IMG/VR virus record: IMGVR_UViG_3300047170_000070
Coordinates: 1 to 38,125 of that record
Length of the DNA: 38,125 bases
From: a virus
Reading direction: 5' to 3' (one strand)
Below, one piece after another: positions 6,290 through 12,515 of this stretch. The notes beneath the pieces are model-generated. The model was not told the origin of the DNA and searched no databases. It worked only from the letters and a program-made list of their open reading frames with translations. How positions within the stretch are numbered: the first letter of the stretch is position 1; each line of letters opens with the position of its first letter. A program made the translations under genes and the position numbers.

Positions 6290-6523
6290 ATGACCGCGAA
6301 AGCCACCCCGGTCTCCGGCCTGATCCGCGACCCGGCGCAACCGTATTTGCCGTTCGATCCGCCGTTCGCGAAACTACAGTCCAGTACCAAACGAGGTTGC
6401 AATGGACCCATGACAGTATGCCAGGCATCGCCGCAGGTTGTATCCCGCGGCCGATTCGCACCACGATTGGCCCCGCGGGCGATCGTTGCGCAACTGCCGG
6501 GAGCTTCTGCTCGAATGACTTAA
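6290..6523 (+). CDS. Doubtful 77-aa ORF in the low-coding stretch before the replication gene
   Basis: CGGGAG stands just before the ATG. The first 30 codons have phage-like G/C-ending codons (MTAKATPVSGLIRDPAQPYL). After about 6375 codon choice becomes random and the protein reads as noise. The real coding part may end early, or the gene may be decayed. If it is discounted, 6265-6665 holds no gene, only a leftward terminator and presumably the promoter for the replication gene; I see no clear -35/-10 there. Confidence 0.3.
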   Translation: MTAKATPVSGLIRDPAQPYLPFDPPFAKLQSSTKRGCNGPMTVCQASPQVVSRGRFAPRLAPRAIVAQLPGASARMT

Positions 6524-6526
6524 CGC

Positions 6527-6564
6527 AAAAAAGAGTCCCCAAGTCGATTGCAGTCGACTTGGGG
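6527..6564 (-). terminator. Rho-independent terminator for leftward transcription
   Basis: A perfect 11-bp inverted repeat CCCCAAGTCGA / TCGACTTGGGG (6537-6547, 6554-6564) has a 6-nt loop. On the minus strand it is followed by ACTC and TTTTTT (complement of A6 at 6527-6532). This is a textbook terminator facing left. No minus-strand gene is seen to its right for several kb, so it would stop antisense transcripts coming from the replication region. Confidence 0.7.
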
Positions 6565-6665
6565 CAGGGGGTCGCTTCAATTACTATGCTCTTATCGCAA
6601 ATCGCATCGAAACTGTCCACCGGCAAGTGCCACCGCAGCAATAAATTTGCTGTAAGGCGGGCGCG

Positions 6666-8159
6666 ATGAGCGGCGACGCACCGCAACGCGAGCGCACCCA
6701 GCCGTCGGAACCAACCGATGCTGACCGCGCAGCGCGGGCGCGCCGCTTCCTCGAGCTCAAGCTATATGGGGTGTCTCCGGACACGATCGCGGAACGCGAA
6801 GGGCTGTCGCGCGCGATCGTCTACCGGATGATCGGCGAGGCCGCGCGTGAAGCCGATGCAAGGGCCGCGGCGGTGACGGCGGCTGCGGTGCCCGGAGCCG
6901 GCCCGGTGGCGATGCCCAAGAAGCTGGGCGAGGCGGCACTGCTGCGCCGGGCCTGGTACACCATGCACCTGCATGGCGGCCTGGCGGCGTCGGGTGCCGT
7001 GGCGCAACTGTTCTGGCTGAAGGCGGTGATGGCGATCCGCGCCGAGGGGGACGGCGTGGCGCTGCTGTTCGATGAAGCCGGCTATCTCGATGCGGCCGAT
7101 TTCGCCGCGTGCTTCGGCGGCACCCCGGACGCCTTCGCGCTGTTGACCCGCCGCCGGGTGCTGCTCGATCTCGACGGCGCCGGGATCGCTCTGCCGCCGC
7201 GCCTTGGGCTGCTGCCGCGCGAGAGGCTCGGCGGCGGCCTGGTTCCTTCGCGCTCAACCATCGCCCCTGACCGGCGCCAGTCCGAGATGCTGCACATCGT
7301 TCCCGGCGGTCGTTCTGATACAGGAACCGAGTCTACAGGAAGGGTGCATTCCGTAGACTCCGAGTCTACGAAACCGGCGGATTTCGGCCGTTTCGAGTCT
7401 ACGCAAAGCCACGATTCCGTAGACTCGCTTGGCCTCGTGCGCACGGCTGCTGCTGCTGCTAAAGCTAGTGAATCTACCACTTCAAGCAGCAGCAGCAGCC
7501 AGCAAGGCCGCGAGCGCGAGTCTACGAAAACCGCCGCTTCCGTAGACTCCGAGTCTACGGGAATGCCGAACGCCGTAGACTCCGCGCTGTCCGAAATGCT
7601 CGCCGAGGTTCGCGCCTTGGCCGGCATCAGCACGTCGACGAACGCCGGCAGCGACCTCGGCACCGTCGAGCGGTGGATGATGCACCACTCGCCGGACGCC
7701 ATCCGGGCGCTGGTGGCGGAGAAGACCAAGGCGGCCGGGAAGGCTGTCAGGTCGCTGAAGTACTTCGATCCGGCGTTCGATGAGACACTGGAGGCGCGGA
7801 CCAGGCCGGCGCGGGCCTGTGACCCGAAGGCCGCGCCCCCAGCCCGGGCCCCTGCGCCAGCCCTGTCCGCTGCCGACCAGGCGCTTCTGGACCGGCTGAA
7901 AGCACCGGCCGCGGCCTGGCATAAGGATCTGCACGGCTGCCCGTCACCGCCATCGATGGCGGCTTTCAAGGACGTGGCGACCGCCGTCGAGGCGGAACGC
8001 TGGCTGACCGTCTGGGAGGCCTGGAACGAGCGCGGCCGTCCGCACGGGCTAAAGCCGCCAAGCTTCGCCAATCGCGGCGTGCAGCGCGCCGAGTACGACG
8101 CCGACATGGCGGAGATCGAAGAAGAACTGACAGGCCCCGATCCGCCCGGGACCGGGTGA
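6666..8159 (+). CDS. Putative replication initiator carrying an origin in its gene
   Basis: A 497-aa protein. Residues 25-60 (FLELKLYGVSPDTIAEREGL, then SRAIVYRMIGEA) form a helix-turn-helix. About 85-210 is a helical domain. Residues 222-306 are a low-complexity linker made of repeated EST and VDS tripeptides and Ser runs. Two helical blocks follow (from WMMHHSPDAIRALV; from FKDVATAVEAERWL). The linker repeats are dictated by DNA: each EST or VDS is the translation of a GAGTCTAC or GTAGACTC half-site. This arrangement, iterons in the middle of the initiator gene, is that of lambda O and relatives. I infer that the product binds the origin; homology itself is not recognised. A weak AAGGCGGG precedes the ATG. 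Confidence 0.6.
   Translation: MSGDAPQRERTQPSEPTDADRAARARRFLELKLYGVSPDTIAEREGLSRAIVYRMIGEAAREADARAAAVTAAAVPGAGPVAMPKKLGEAALLRRAWYTMHLHGGLAASGAVAQLFWLKAVMAIRAEGDGVALLFDEAGYLDAADFAACFGGTPDAFALLTRRRVLLDLDGAGIALPPRLGLLPRERLGGGLVPSRSTIAPDRRQSEMLHIVPGGRSDTGTESTGRVHSVDSESTKPADFGRFESTQSHDSVDSLGLVRTAAAAAKASESTTSSSSSSQQGRERESTKTAASVDSESTGMPNAVDSALSEMLAEVRALAGISTSTNAGSDLGTVERWMMHHSPDAIRALVAEKTKAAGKAVRSLKYFDPAFDETLEARTRPARACDPKAAPPARAPAPALSAADQALLDRLKAPAAAWHKDLHGCPSPPSMAAFKDVATAVEAERWLTVWEAWNERGRPHGLKPPSFANRGVQRAEYDADMAEIEEELTGPDPPGTG
7329..7582. other. Candidate replication origin: ten half-sites in inverted pairs
   Basis: Half-sites GAGTCTAC start at 7329, 7362, 7395, 7470 (one mismatch, GAATCTAC), 7518 and 7551. 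The reverse form GTAGACTC starts at 7353, 7419, 7542 and 7575. Four pairs make the same 32-bp unit, GAGTCTAC-N16-GTAGACTC (7329-7360, 7395-7426, 7518-7549, 7551-7582), with the inner 16 bp differing. Adjacent units are 1 bp apart, which also creates compact dyads at 7353-7369 and 7542-7558. All spacings are multiples of 3, as the region is translated. The array is split by an A+T-richer loop flanked by a 15-bp inverted repeat. Confidence 0.7.
7446..7499. repeat. 15-bp perfect inverted repeat inside the origin array
   Basis: Five GCT units (7446-7460) face five AGC units (7485-7499) across a 24-nt loop that is A+T-richer than its surroundings and carries the degenerate half-site at 7470. It can form a long hairpin or cruciform in the centre of the half-site array. 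In protein terms it encodes an Ala run and a Ser run. Confidence 0.8.
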
Positions 8160-8165
8160 CGTCAT

Positions 8166-8417
8166 GTGCCGCGCGTCGACCTCGGCACCGCGGTTCGCTT
8201 CTCTGTCGCCCCCGGCGGCCAACCGGTGCCGCTGGGATGCACCGGGACGCGCCAGGTCGAGGGCGTCGTGATCGAGGTGGTGCCCAAGGGCCGCGAACCG
8301 TCAGCGATCGGCGCCCTGCGCACCAGCTCCCTGGCCCGATCGCCGCGCTACGTCGTGTTCACCTGGGGCGGTCTCTACCTGCTGCGTAACCGCGAGTTCG
8401 AAGTGGTGGCATGGTGA
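8166..8417 (+). CDS. Small beta-rich hypothetical protein
   Basis: An 83-aa protein starting at GTG 8166, six bases after the initiator stop and in the same frame. The sequence alternates hydrophobic and polar residues (AVRFSVAPGGQPVPLGC, VEGVVIEVVPKGREP, RYVVFTWGGLYLL), as in a small beta barrel. Family not recognised. It overlaps the next gene by 7 nt. Position suggests a role linked to replication. A read-through fusion of the two products is formally possible, since only TGA CGT CAT separates them. Confidence 0.55.
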   Translation: MPRVDLGTAVRFSVAPGGQPVPLGCTGTRQVEGVVIEVVPKGREPSAIGALRTSSLARSPRYVVFTWGGLYLLRNREFEVVAW

Positions 8418-8728
8418 ACGCGGCCGCGCACGGCCAATGGATCATGCGGCTGTGGAAGGCGGCACCGCAGACACCCCGGCCGCTGCTGCGGATACTCGCC
8501 ACGCTGCTGCTGGCCACGGGGAGCAGCGTCGACGCGCTGCTGATCGTGGGCGATGCGCTGGCCGAGGCCGGGCGCGATTGCGTGCTCAACGGCGATGCGC
8601 GCGGCGCCAGCGGCTATGCCGCGCTGGCCGCCATCGTGCGCCAGCAGGCGGCATTGACGCGCTGTAGAAAAAAAGAGCACATTGCAACTTCAGATTGTGG
8701 TTATCAGGAACCCTCCATGCCAGCGTGA
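8411..8728 (+). CDS. Helical hypothetical protein
   Basis: A 105-aa product with a hydrophobic helical core (LLRILATLLLATGSSVDALL, then IVGDALAEAGRDC) and Ala-rich helices. The last 20 codons fall in a patch of lower G+C and read less like the rest. The ATG overlaps the previous stop (ATGGTGA) and its own TGA overlaps a GTG start of the next gene. No family recognised. Confidence 0.5.
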   Translation: MVNAAAHGQWIMRLWKAAPQTPRPLLRILATLLLATGSSVDALLIVGDALAEAGRDCVLNGDARGASGYAALAAIVRQQAALTRCRKKEHIATSDCGYQEPSMPA

Positions 8729-9267
8729 GCCTGCACCGGCGGCGGACGGCCGCGATGGTCGCGAGCCGTATCCACACAGCGCCATCGGAACGCTGGCAGC
8801 ACGGTCAGGACTGTTCCGGCCCTATCGCACCCCGAATGCCAACCTCCGTCGCCTCCGGCGTCCAGACCCTGCGCAGGGCCAAGTGTATCGATGATGCCGA
8901 GGTCACAGCCGCCGAGCGGTTCAGCAAAGATTGGCTGTTCGCGATCGAGGGCGTGCGCGATCCGCTGCAGTCTCCCGGCGGCGGCGCCGGCAACCCGCAC
9001 GATGTCCAGATCGCCCGCGCCGCCGCAATGACATGCCACCGCGTGATCGCCGATGCGATCGGCGCCGCGATGACCGAGCGCCTGGTGAAGTTCGTGGTGC
9101 TGGATTTCACGTTCGTCGCGATGGCTGCGCTGTTCACGCCCGGCCGCGCGAACGGGCGCATCGAAATGCGCGGCTCGATGGCGACGCTGTTGGTGTTGCT
9201 GTCGCGTCAGTATGCCGCGCTCGATCAGTTATCGCGCGAAAAATCACGACGCGTCTTGAAGCGCTGA
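8725..9267 (+). CDS. Helical protein, DUF6456-like by eye
   Basis: A 180-aa protein from GTG 8725, which overlaps the upstream TGA as GTGA; this start is preferred to the longer TTG frame at 8695. The first 50 residues are basic and unstructured. From about residue 58 it is helical: AAERFSKDWLFAIEGV, QIARAAAMTCHRVIADAIGA, KFVVLDFTFVAMAALF, and a C-terminal LLVLLSRQYAALDQL. This order of helices recalls DUF6456-type alphaproteobacterial regulators, but I cannot confirm it without a profile search. A rho-independent terminator follows at 9306, so it is the last gene of the replication block. Confidence 0.55.
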   Translation: MSLHRRRTAAMVASRIHTAPSERWQHGQDCSGPIAPRMPTSVASGVQTLRRAKCIDDAEVTAAERFSKDWLFAIEGVRDPLQSPGGGAGNPHDVQIARAAAMTCHRVIADAIGAAMTERLVKFVVLDFTFVAMAALFTPGRANGRIEMRGSMATLLVLLSRQYAALDQLSREKSRRVLKR

Positions 9268-9305
9268 GTCAGCGAACGCACGTGTAATCCGTTCTGGATA
9301 GTCGA

Positions 9306-9328
9306 GCCCGCATCGCTGCGGGCGTTTT
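9306..9328 (+). terminator. Rho-independent terminator after the replication block
   Basis: The 7-bp stem GCCCGCA / TGCGGGC (9306-9312 with 9317-9323) has a 4-nt loop and is followed by GTTTTGCGTTT. It lies 38 nt after the stop at 9267 on the same strand. Confidence 0.75.
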
Positions 9329-9474
9329 GCGTTTCAGGGCACTCCCCAAGCAGTTCGCCGCGCGGTGCCACGTCCAACGGCGCTGACGCGCACCCGCGTC
9401 GTGCCGCGCGGCGCGCTGTCTCGCGCATATCCCATATCCGCAATCATCGAGGCCATGCCATCCGCAGGGGAACC

Positions 9475-9756
9475 GTGGACGAGCGCGAGATCGCCATCTG
9501 GTCGAGCCTTTCGGCCGAGCCCGACATCGAAGCCGTTGCTCACGCCGGGCACGTTGCGCGCGGCGCGTGGTTGCGCCTCATCTTCAACCCCATCGAGCTA
9601 CGGGAGTTGGAGATGGTGAACCGTCATCGCCCCTACGAGATGACCGCGTGGGGGGCGGGCGAGGCCGCCGCCAACGTCGCCATCGAGGTCGCGATCATTC
9701 TCGACCTGTGGCCGCTGACGGTGGATGAGGCGCTGCGGCGTCCCAGGCTCGCGTAG
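9475..9756 (+). CDS. Small hypothetical protein
   Basis: A 93-aa product starting at GTG 9475, supported by CAGGGGA four bases upstream. It is mixed alpha/beta by composition, with an acidic start (MDEREIAIWSSLSAEPDIEA), a middle rich in Glu and Leu, and VAIEVAIILDLWPLTVDEAL near the end. Family not recognised. It stands alone between the terminator at 9306 and the repeats upstream of the 65-aa gene. The 207 bases before it hold only the terminator. Confidence 0.55.
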   Translation: MDEREIAIWSSLSAEPDIEAVAHAGHVARGAWLRLIFNPIELRELEMVNRHRPYEMTAWGAGEAAANVAIEVAIILDLWPLTVDEALRRPRLA

Positions 9757-9800
9757 CCTGCCCATCTCGCCGGGCCCGCTCCCTACCTCCGAGTGCCCGG

Positions 9801-9841
9801 GAAACCTACTGGCCCGGAAACCTACCGGCGCTGAAAGCTAG
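9801..9841. repeat. Three 9-bp direct repeats with a 16-bp period
   Basis: GAAACCTAC starts at 9801 and 9817, and GAAAGCTAG at 9833: three copies exactly 16 bp apart, ending just before the ATG of the 65-aa gene. The flanks of the first two are also alike (CCCGG before, YGG after). This looks like a set of protein-binding sites on nearly the same DNA face, perhaps for a regulator or recombination accessory protein. Confidence 0.5.
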
Positions 9842-9842
9842 C

Positions 9843-10040
9843 ATGGTCATTCGCACCCCGCCCACGTCGGCGTCGGCCGCCAACCTGATGGCAGCCGCGG
9901 CCAACCTGAAGGCTGAGATCGTCCGGCGCATAGGCGATCCGACCCGGCGCCGCGATATGCTGGCGGCGCTGGATCTCGTCCTGGAGTTCACGCTCGACGT
10001 CATGAATGATCCCGCGCCGGCTGACCGGCGCATCCATTGA
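9843..10040 (+). CDS. Small helical protein upstream of integrase
   Basis: A 65-aa protein, helical throughout, with a charged second half (AEIVRRIGDPTRRRDMLAAL, then DLVLEFTLDVMND). No clear helix-turn-helix. There is no ribosome site; the ATG immediately follows the third 16-bp-spaced repeat. Its place just before the integrase suggests a recombination directionality factor, but the sequence does not prove it. A minus-strand frame covering the same bases reads as a shadow. Confidence 0.45.
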   Translation: MVIRTPPTSASAANLMAAAANLKAEIVRRIGDPTRRRDMLAALDLVLEFTLDVMNDPAPADRRIH

Positions 10041-10047
10041 GCCGGCG

Positions 10048-10129
10048 AAGTAGACTAAACCGGCAATCCTGACGTCCAGACAAGTCCCATTATCTTGCGG
10101 CCGGAAGTAGACCGCCGAACGGAGTAGAC
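10048..10129. repeat. Three AGTAGAC sites upstream of integrase
   Basis: AAGTAGAC at 10048-10055 and 10105-10112, and GAGTAGAC at 10122-10129, with CGG or CGCC nearby in each case. The last two are 17 bp apart and lie within 30 bp of the integrase start. They match the repeats inside the integrase gene and are candidate arm-type sites or an operator. Confidence 0.5.
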
Positions 10130-10133
10130 CGCC

Positions 10134-11084
10134 ATGGACGTGACCGTCATCGGCGCCGCTCCAGGTGTCGCCCAGCAGGCCGGCAGCGACGATGAGATGG
10201 TCGCCTTGTGGCTCGGCCTTTACCGCTCCCCGCACACCAGGCGCGGCTACGCGATCGACGTCGCCGCGTTCCGCACGTTCGCCGACCGGCCGCTCACCCA
10301 GGTCACGGTGCGCGACATCCAGGGCTTCGCCGCCACGCTCGGCCACCTCGCGCCGGCCACCGCCGCGCGCCGGCTGTCGGCGGTCAAATCGCTGATCGCC
10401 CTGGCGCACCGGCTGGGCTACCTGACGTACGACGTCGGCGCCCCGATTCAGTTGCCGGCGATCCAGGATCGCCTGGCCGAGCGCATCATGTCCGAGTGGG
10501 AGATGCAGCGGATGCTGGGGCTGGAGAAGCGCCCGCGCAACGCGGCGCTGCTGCGCCTGCTCTACTCCGCGGGCCTGCGCATCTCCGAGGCGTGCGGGCT
10601 GCGTTGGCGCGACCTGACCGAGCGCGGCGGCGGCGGCACGGGCGAGCAAGCACGCGAGCGAGGGGTCAAAGTAGATGGCGGCGCGAAAGTAGACCCCGGC
10701 TCGAAAGTAGATAGCGGCCAGATTTCGGTGTTCGGCAAGGGCGGCAAGACGCGCTCTATTTTGCTGCCGTCGCCGATATGGGCGCGGCTCTCTACTTTAC
10801 GGCGCGACGCAGGGCCGGACGATCCGGTGTTCCGCTCGCGCCAGGGCGGCGCGCTCAATCCGTCGCAGGTTCATCGCATCGTCAAGGCCGCCGCGAAGCG
10901 CGCGAAGCTCTCCGTGTTGGTGTCCGCGCACTGGATGCGCCACGCCCACGCCAGCCACGCGCTCGATCGCGGCGCACCAGTCCATGTCGTTCAGGCAACG
11001 TTGGGTCATGCCAGCCTCGCAACCACAACTCGTTACTCGCACGCGCGGCCGGGCGACAGCAGCGCGCGGTATTTGAACGCCTGA
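10134..11084 (+). CDS. int: Tyrosine recombinase (phage integrase, XerC/D-like)
   Basis: A 316-aa protein with an N-terminal SAM-like core-binding domain (about 22-95) and a C-terminal catalytic domain. All catalytic residues are visible: R149 in SAGLRISEACGLRW, K202 in FGKGGKTR, H266 and R269 in HWMRH, H292 in TLGHASLATTTRY and the nucleophile Y301. It should integrate and excise the phage by strand exchange at att sites. An insertion of roughly 25-30 residues (about 163-195) between R149 and K202 contains three repeats (VKVDGG, AKVDPG, SKVDSG) encoded by 18-bp DNA repeats; XerC/D enzymes usually have only a short turn there. CGGAG lies about 10 nt before the ATG. Confidence 0.9.
   Translation: MDVTVIGAAPGVAQQAGSDDEMVALWLGLYRSPHTRRGYAIDVAAFRTFADRPLTQVTVRDIQGFAATLGHLAPATAARRLSAVKSLIALAHRLGYLTYDVGAPIQLPAIQDRLAERIMSEWEMQRMLGLEKRPRNAALLRLLYSAGLRISEACGLRWRDLTERGGGGTGEQARERGVKVDGGAKVDPGSKVDSGQISVFGKGGKTRSILLPSPIWARLSTLRRDAGPDDPVFRSRQGGALNPSQVHRIVKAAAKRAKLSVLVSAHWMRHAHASHALDRGAPVHVVQATLGHASLATTTRYSHARPGDSSARYLNA
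10666..10719. repeat. Three 18-bp direct repeats inside the integrase gene
   Basis: Units start at 10666, 10684 and 10702 and share AAAGTAGAYNNCGG (AAAGTAGA at 10668, 10686, 10704). A reverse copy, TCTACTTT, is at 10791-10798. The motif is the one found before the gene at 10048-10129. It is in frame and encodes the insert repeats of the recombinase. Confidence 0.75.
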
Positions 11085-11115
11085 AGACTGCCAGATTAAC
11101 GCAGGTGACAGTATA

Positions 11116-11805
11116 GTGGCGGCAGGAATTAAGACGGGCGGCCGAACGAAAGGCACGGCGAATAAGCCGAAAGCCGCGCCCGGTGTAACTACAGACGTAG
11201 CGGCGCGCGTAGCCACGCCGCCCGCGGCGGCGGCGGCGGCCGCAGTATGCGAGCATCCGCGCGCGCGCCCGCGCGCGAAGCCGGCGCCGGACGTCGCGCG
11301 GGAGCAAGGCCCGAAACTGCCTAGATACCGGCTGACGCCAGTAGACCAGCTTGTGCCGTATGCCACCAACGCGCGCACCCATTCGGCCGAACAAGTCGAC
11401 AAGCTGGCCGCCTCGATCGCCGAATTCGGCTTCACCAATCCGGTGCTCACCGACGGCCGCCGCGGCGTCATCGCCGGCCACGGGCGGCTGCTGGCGGCAC
11501 GGAAGCTGGGCATGGCCGAGGTGCCGACGATCGAGCTCGCGCACCTGTCGGCGGCGCAGCGGCGGGCGTACGTGATCGCGGACAACCGCCTGGCGCTCGA
11601 TGCCGGCTGGGACGACGAACTGCTGACGATGGAACTGGGCGCGCTGCGCGATGGCGGCTTTGACCTGGCGCTCACCGGGTTCGACCCGGGCGAGCTGGAC
11701 GCACTGCTTGGACCTGACCCGGATGACCTGCCCGGACCCGAGCTGGAGACGCGCACGGCCGCGCGGGTCGTCTGTCCCAAATGCGGCCACGGCTTCTTGC
11801 CCTAA
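11116..11805 (+). CDS. ParB/sulfiredoxin-domain protein
   Basis: A 229-aa protein from GTG. After a basic, Ala-rich tail (1-65) comes a ParB-like N-terminal domain: LTPVDQLVPYATNARTHS, VDKLAASIAEFGFTNPVLTD, and the signature GHGRLLAARKLGM (121-133), followed by VPTIEL and YVIADNRLAL. Near the C-terminus is a CPKCG half-knuckle. Such stand-alone ParB-domain proteins are common next to phage packaging genes, where they are predicted NTP-binding or nuclease-like proteins. Many relatives are fused to a DNA methyltransferase; no methyltransferase follows here. A partition role is unlikely without ParA. CAGGTGA lies upstream of the start. Confidence 0.8.
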   Translation: MAAGIKTGGRTKGTANKPKAAPGVTTDVAARVATPPAAAAAAAVCEHPRARPRAKPAPDVAREQGPKLPRYRLTPVDQLVPYATNARTHSAEQVDKLAASIAEFGFTNPVLTDGRRGVIAGHGRLLAARKLGMAEVPTIELAHLSAAQRRAYVIADNRLALDAGWDDELLTMELGALRDGGFDLALTGFDPGELDALLGPDPDDLPGPELETRTAARVVCPKCGHGFLP

Positions 11806-11843
11806 GATCAAGGTCGGCTCGGTCCAAAGTCCAGACCCCGCCA

Positions 11844-12011
11844 GTGCCCCGCGTGCTGGCGTGGCTGCTGCTGTGCCTGTCGCCGCTGCTGCTGTCGCTG
11901 CCAACCGGACGATCACACAGGGCAATGATTCGGGCGCTTCTTCCGCCGCGCAAGCTGCCACGGCTGCCACCCGACGCGCCGGAGATGACGGTACCTGGTC
12001 GGCTTCTGTGA
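11844..12011 (+). CDS. Doubtful 55-aa ORF with hydrophobic start
   Basis: A GTG-started frame gives a 55-aa peptide whose first 20 residues are Leu-rich (VLAWLLLCLSPLLLSLPTG), like a signal or membrane segment, followed by a Pro/Arg/Leu tail. No ribosome site is seen. Another frame through the same bases reads as an Ala-rich stretch, so coding is not certain. It lies between the ParB-like gene and the lower-G+C insert. Confidence 0.25.
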   Translation: MPRVLAWLLLCLSPLLLSLPTGRSHRAMIRALLPPRKLPRLPPDAPEMTVPGRLL

Positions 12012-12047
12012 GTTTAACTCATACTGGAATTGGGAGCATTTGTCATC

Positions 12048-12266
12048 ATGTCTGAATGCGATTTATCACACGATGATCTGGCCTTCGTGGATGCGCGGAT
12101 CACAGAGCGTCTTGTGGAATTTCACCGCGCCCTTGTGGAGCGCGGTCAAATTCAACCAATAGGCGAAGTGAGCGGCGTTACTGCCGATTGCACGGAGCGT
12201 TCTGAGAGCCTCGCAAATCAGTCTCGGCAGCAAGGCGTATCTCTCGCTTTCCTCCGATATACATGA
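12048..12266 (+). CDS. Small protein of the lower-G+C insert
   Basis: A 72-aa product, rich in Glu and Asp early (LSHDDLAFVDARITERLVEF), then hydrophilic. GGGAG stands 11 nt upstream of the ATG; an alternative TTG at 12030 would add six residues. Base composition is about 50% G+C, clearly below its neighbours, and codon choice differs, which suggests recent arrival. Minus-strand frames over the same bases (12066-12290, 12178-12426) also look partly protein-like, so the coding strand is not certain. No family recognised. Confidence 0.4.
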   Translation: MSECDLSHDDLAFVDARITERLVEFHRALVERGQIQPIGEVSGVTADCTERSESLANQSRQQGVSLAFLRYT

Positions 12267-12332
12267 CACAAACATGCGTTGCGCCTTCACGCTTGATGCA
12301 ATCCCAGCGGTGGTGATTTGCTAGGTTTGTGT

Positions 12333-12461
12333 TTAGGCGGTCGTTAAAATCTTCGGTTTCACCCACGACACGGCCGTCCAGTTGAAATCCGCGGTGGGGC
12401 GCATCGGGTTGGCGGGAAAATGGCATTCAGCGAGGATCACTGAGTGCATCACGTGCGACAT
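12333..12461 (-). CDS. 42-aa truncated copy of the 12859-13104 gene family
   Basis: Found by hand translation. A very good ribosome site (AAGGGAG, 6-nt spacing) precedes the ATG at 12461. Residues 21-33 (RPTADFNWTAVSW) are identical to residues 8-20 of the zinc-ribbon protein at 12859-13104, because the two share a 42-bp exact DNA repeat. Just past the repeat the frame enters lower-G+C sequence and stops after nine unrelated residues. It therefore looks like a gene whose 3' part was replaced by the insert. It may still be translated. Confidence 0.55.
   Translation of the reverse strand: MSHVMHSVILAECHFPANPMRPTADFNWTAVSWVKPKILTTA
12362..12403. repeat. 42-bp exact direct repeat, copy 1
   Basis: Identical over 42 bp to 13044-13085. 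This copy lies at the right-hand edge of the lower-G+C insert, and identity ends exactly where that insert begins (12361). Confidence 0.9.
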
Positions 12462-12515
12462 GACGGTCTCCCTTGGTTGGCGGCGGTATCCTAGCACACC
12501 GGAGAGAACGTGGCA

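Noticed and set aside
5847-6293. 148-aa plus-strand frame right after the repressor (ATG overlaps TGA)
   Set aside because: The product is His/Asp/Arg/Gly noise and runs antisense to the membrane-protein gene at 5865-6122, whose hydrophobic segment is convincing.
6537-6564. 11-bp inverted repeat as a fourth operator or att core
   Set aside because: It does not share the GTCGG-N5-CCGAC core as a dyad, and the adjacent T6 on one side fits a terminator much better.
7329-7582. CRISPR array
   Set aside because: Repeats are only 8 bp, occur in both orientations, spacers are not uniform across the set, and the region is an open coding frame.
11116-11805. Plasmid-type partition system from the ParB-like protein
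   Set aside because: No ParA gene nearby and no parS-like repeat cluster was seen; stand-alone ParB-domain proteins are usual near phage packaging genes.
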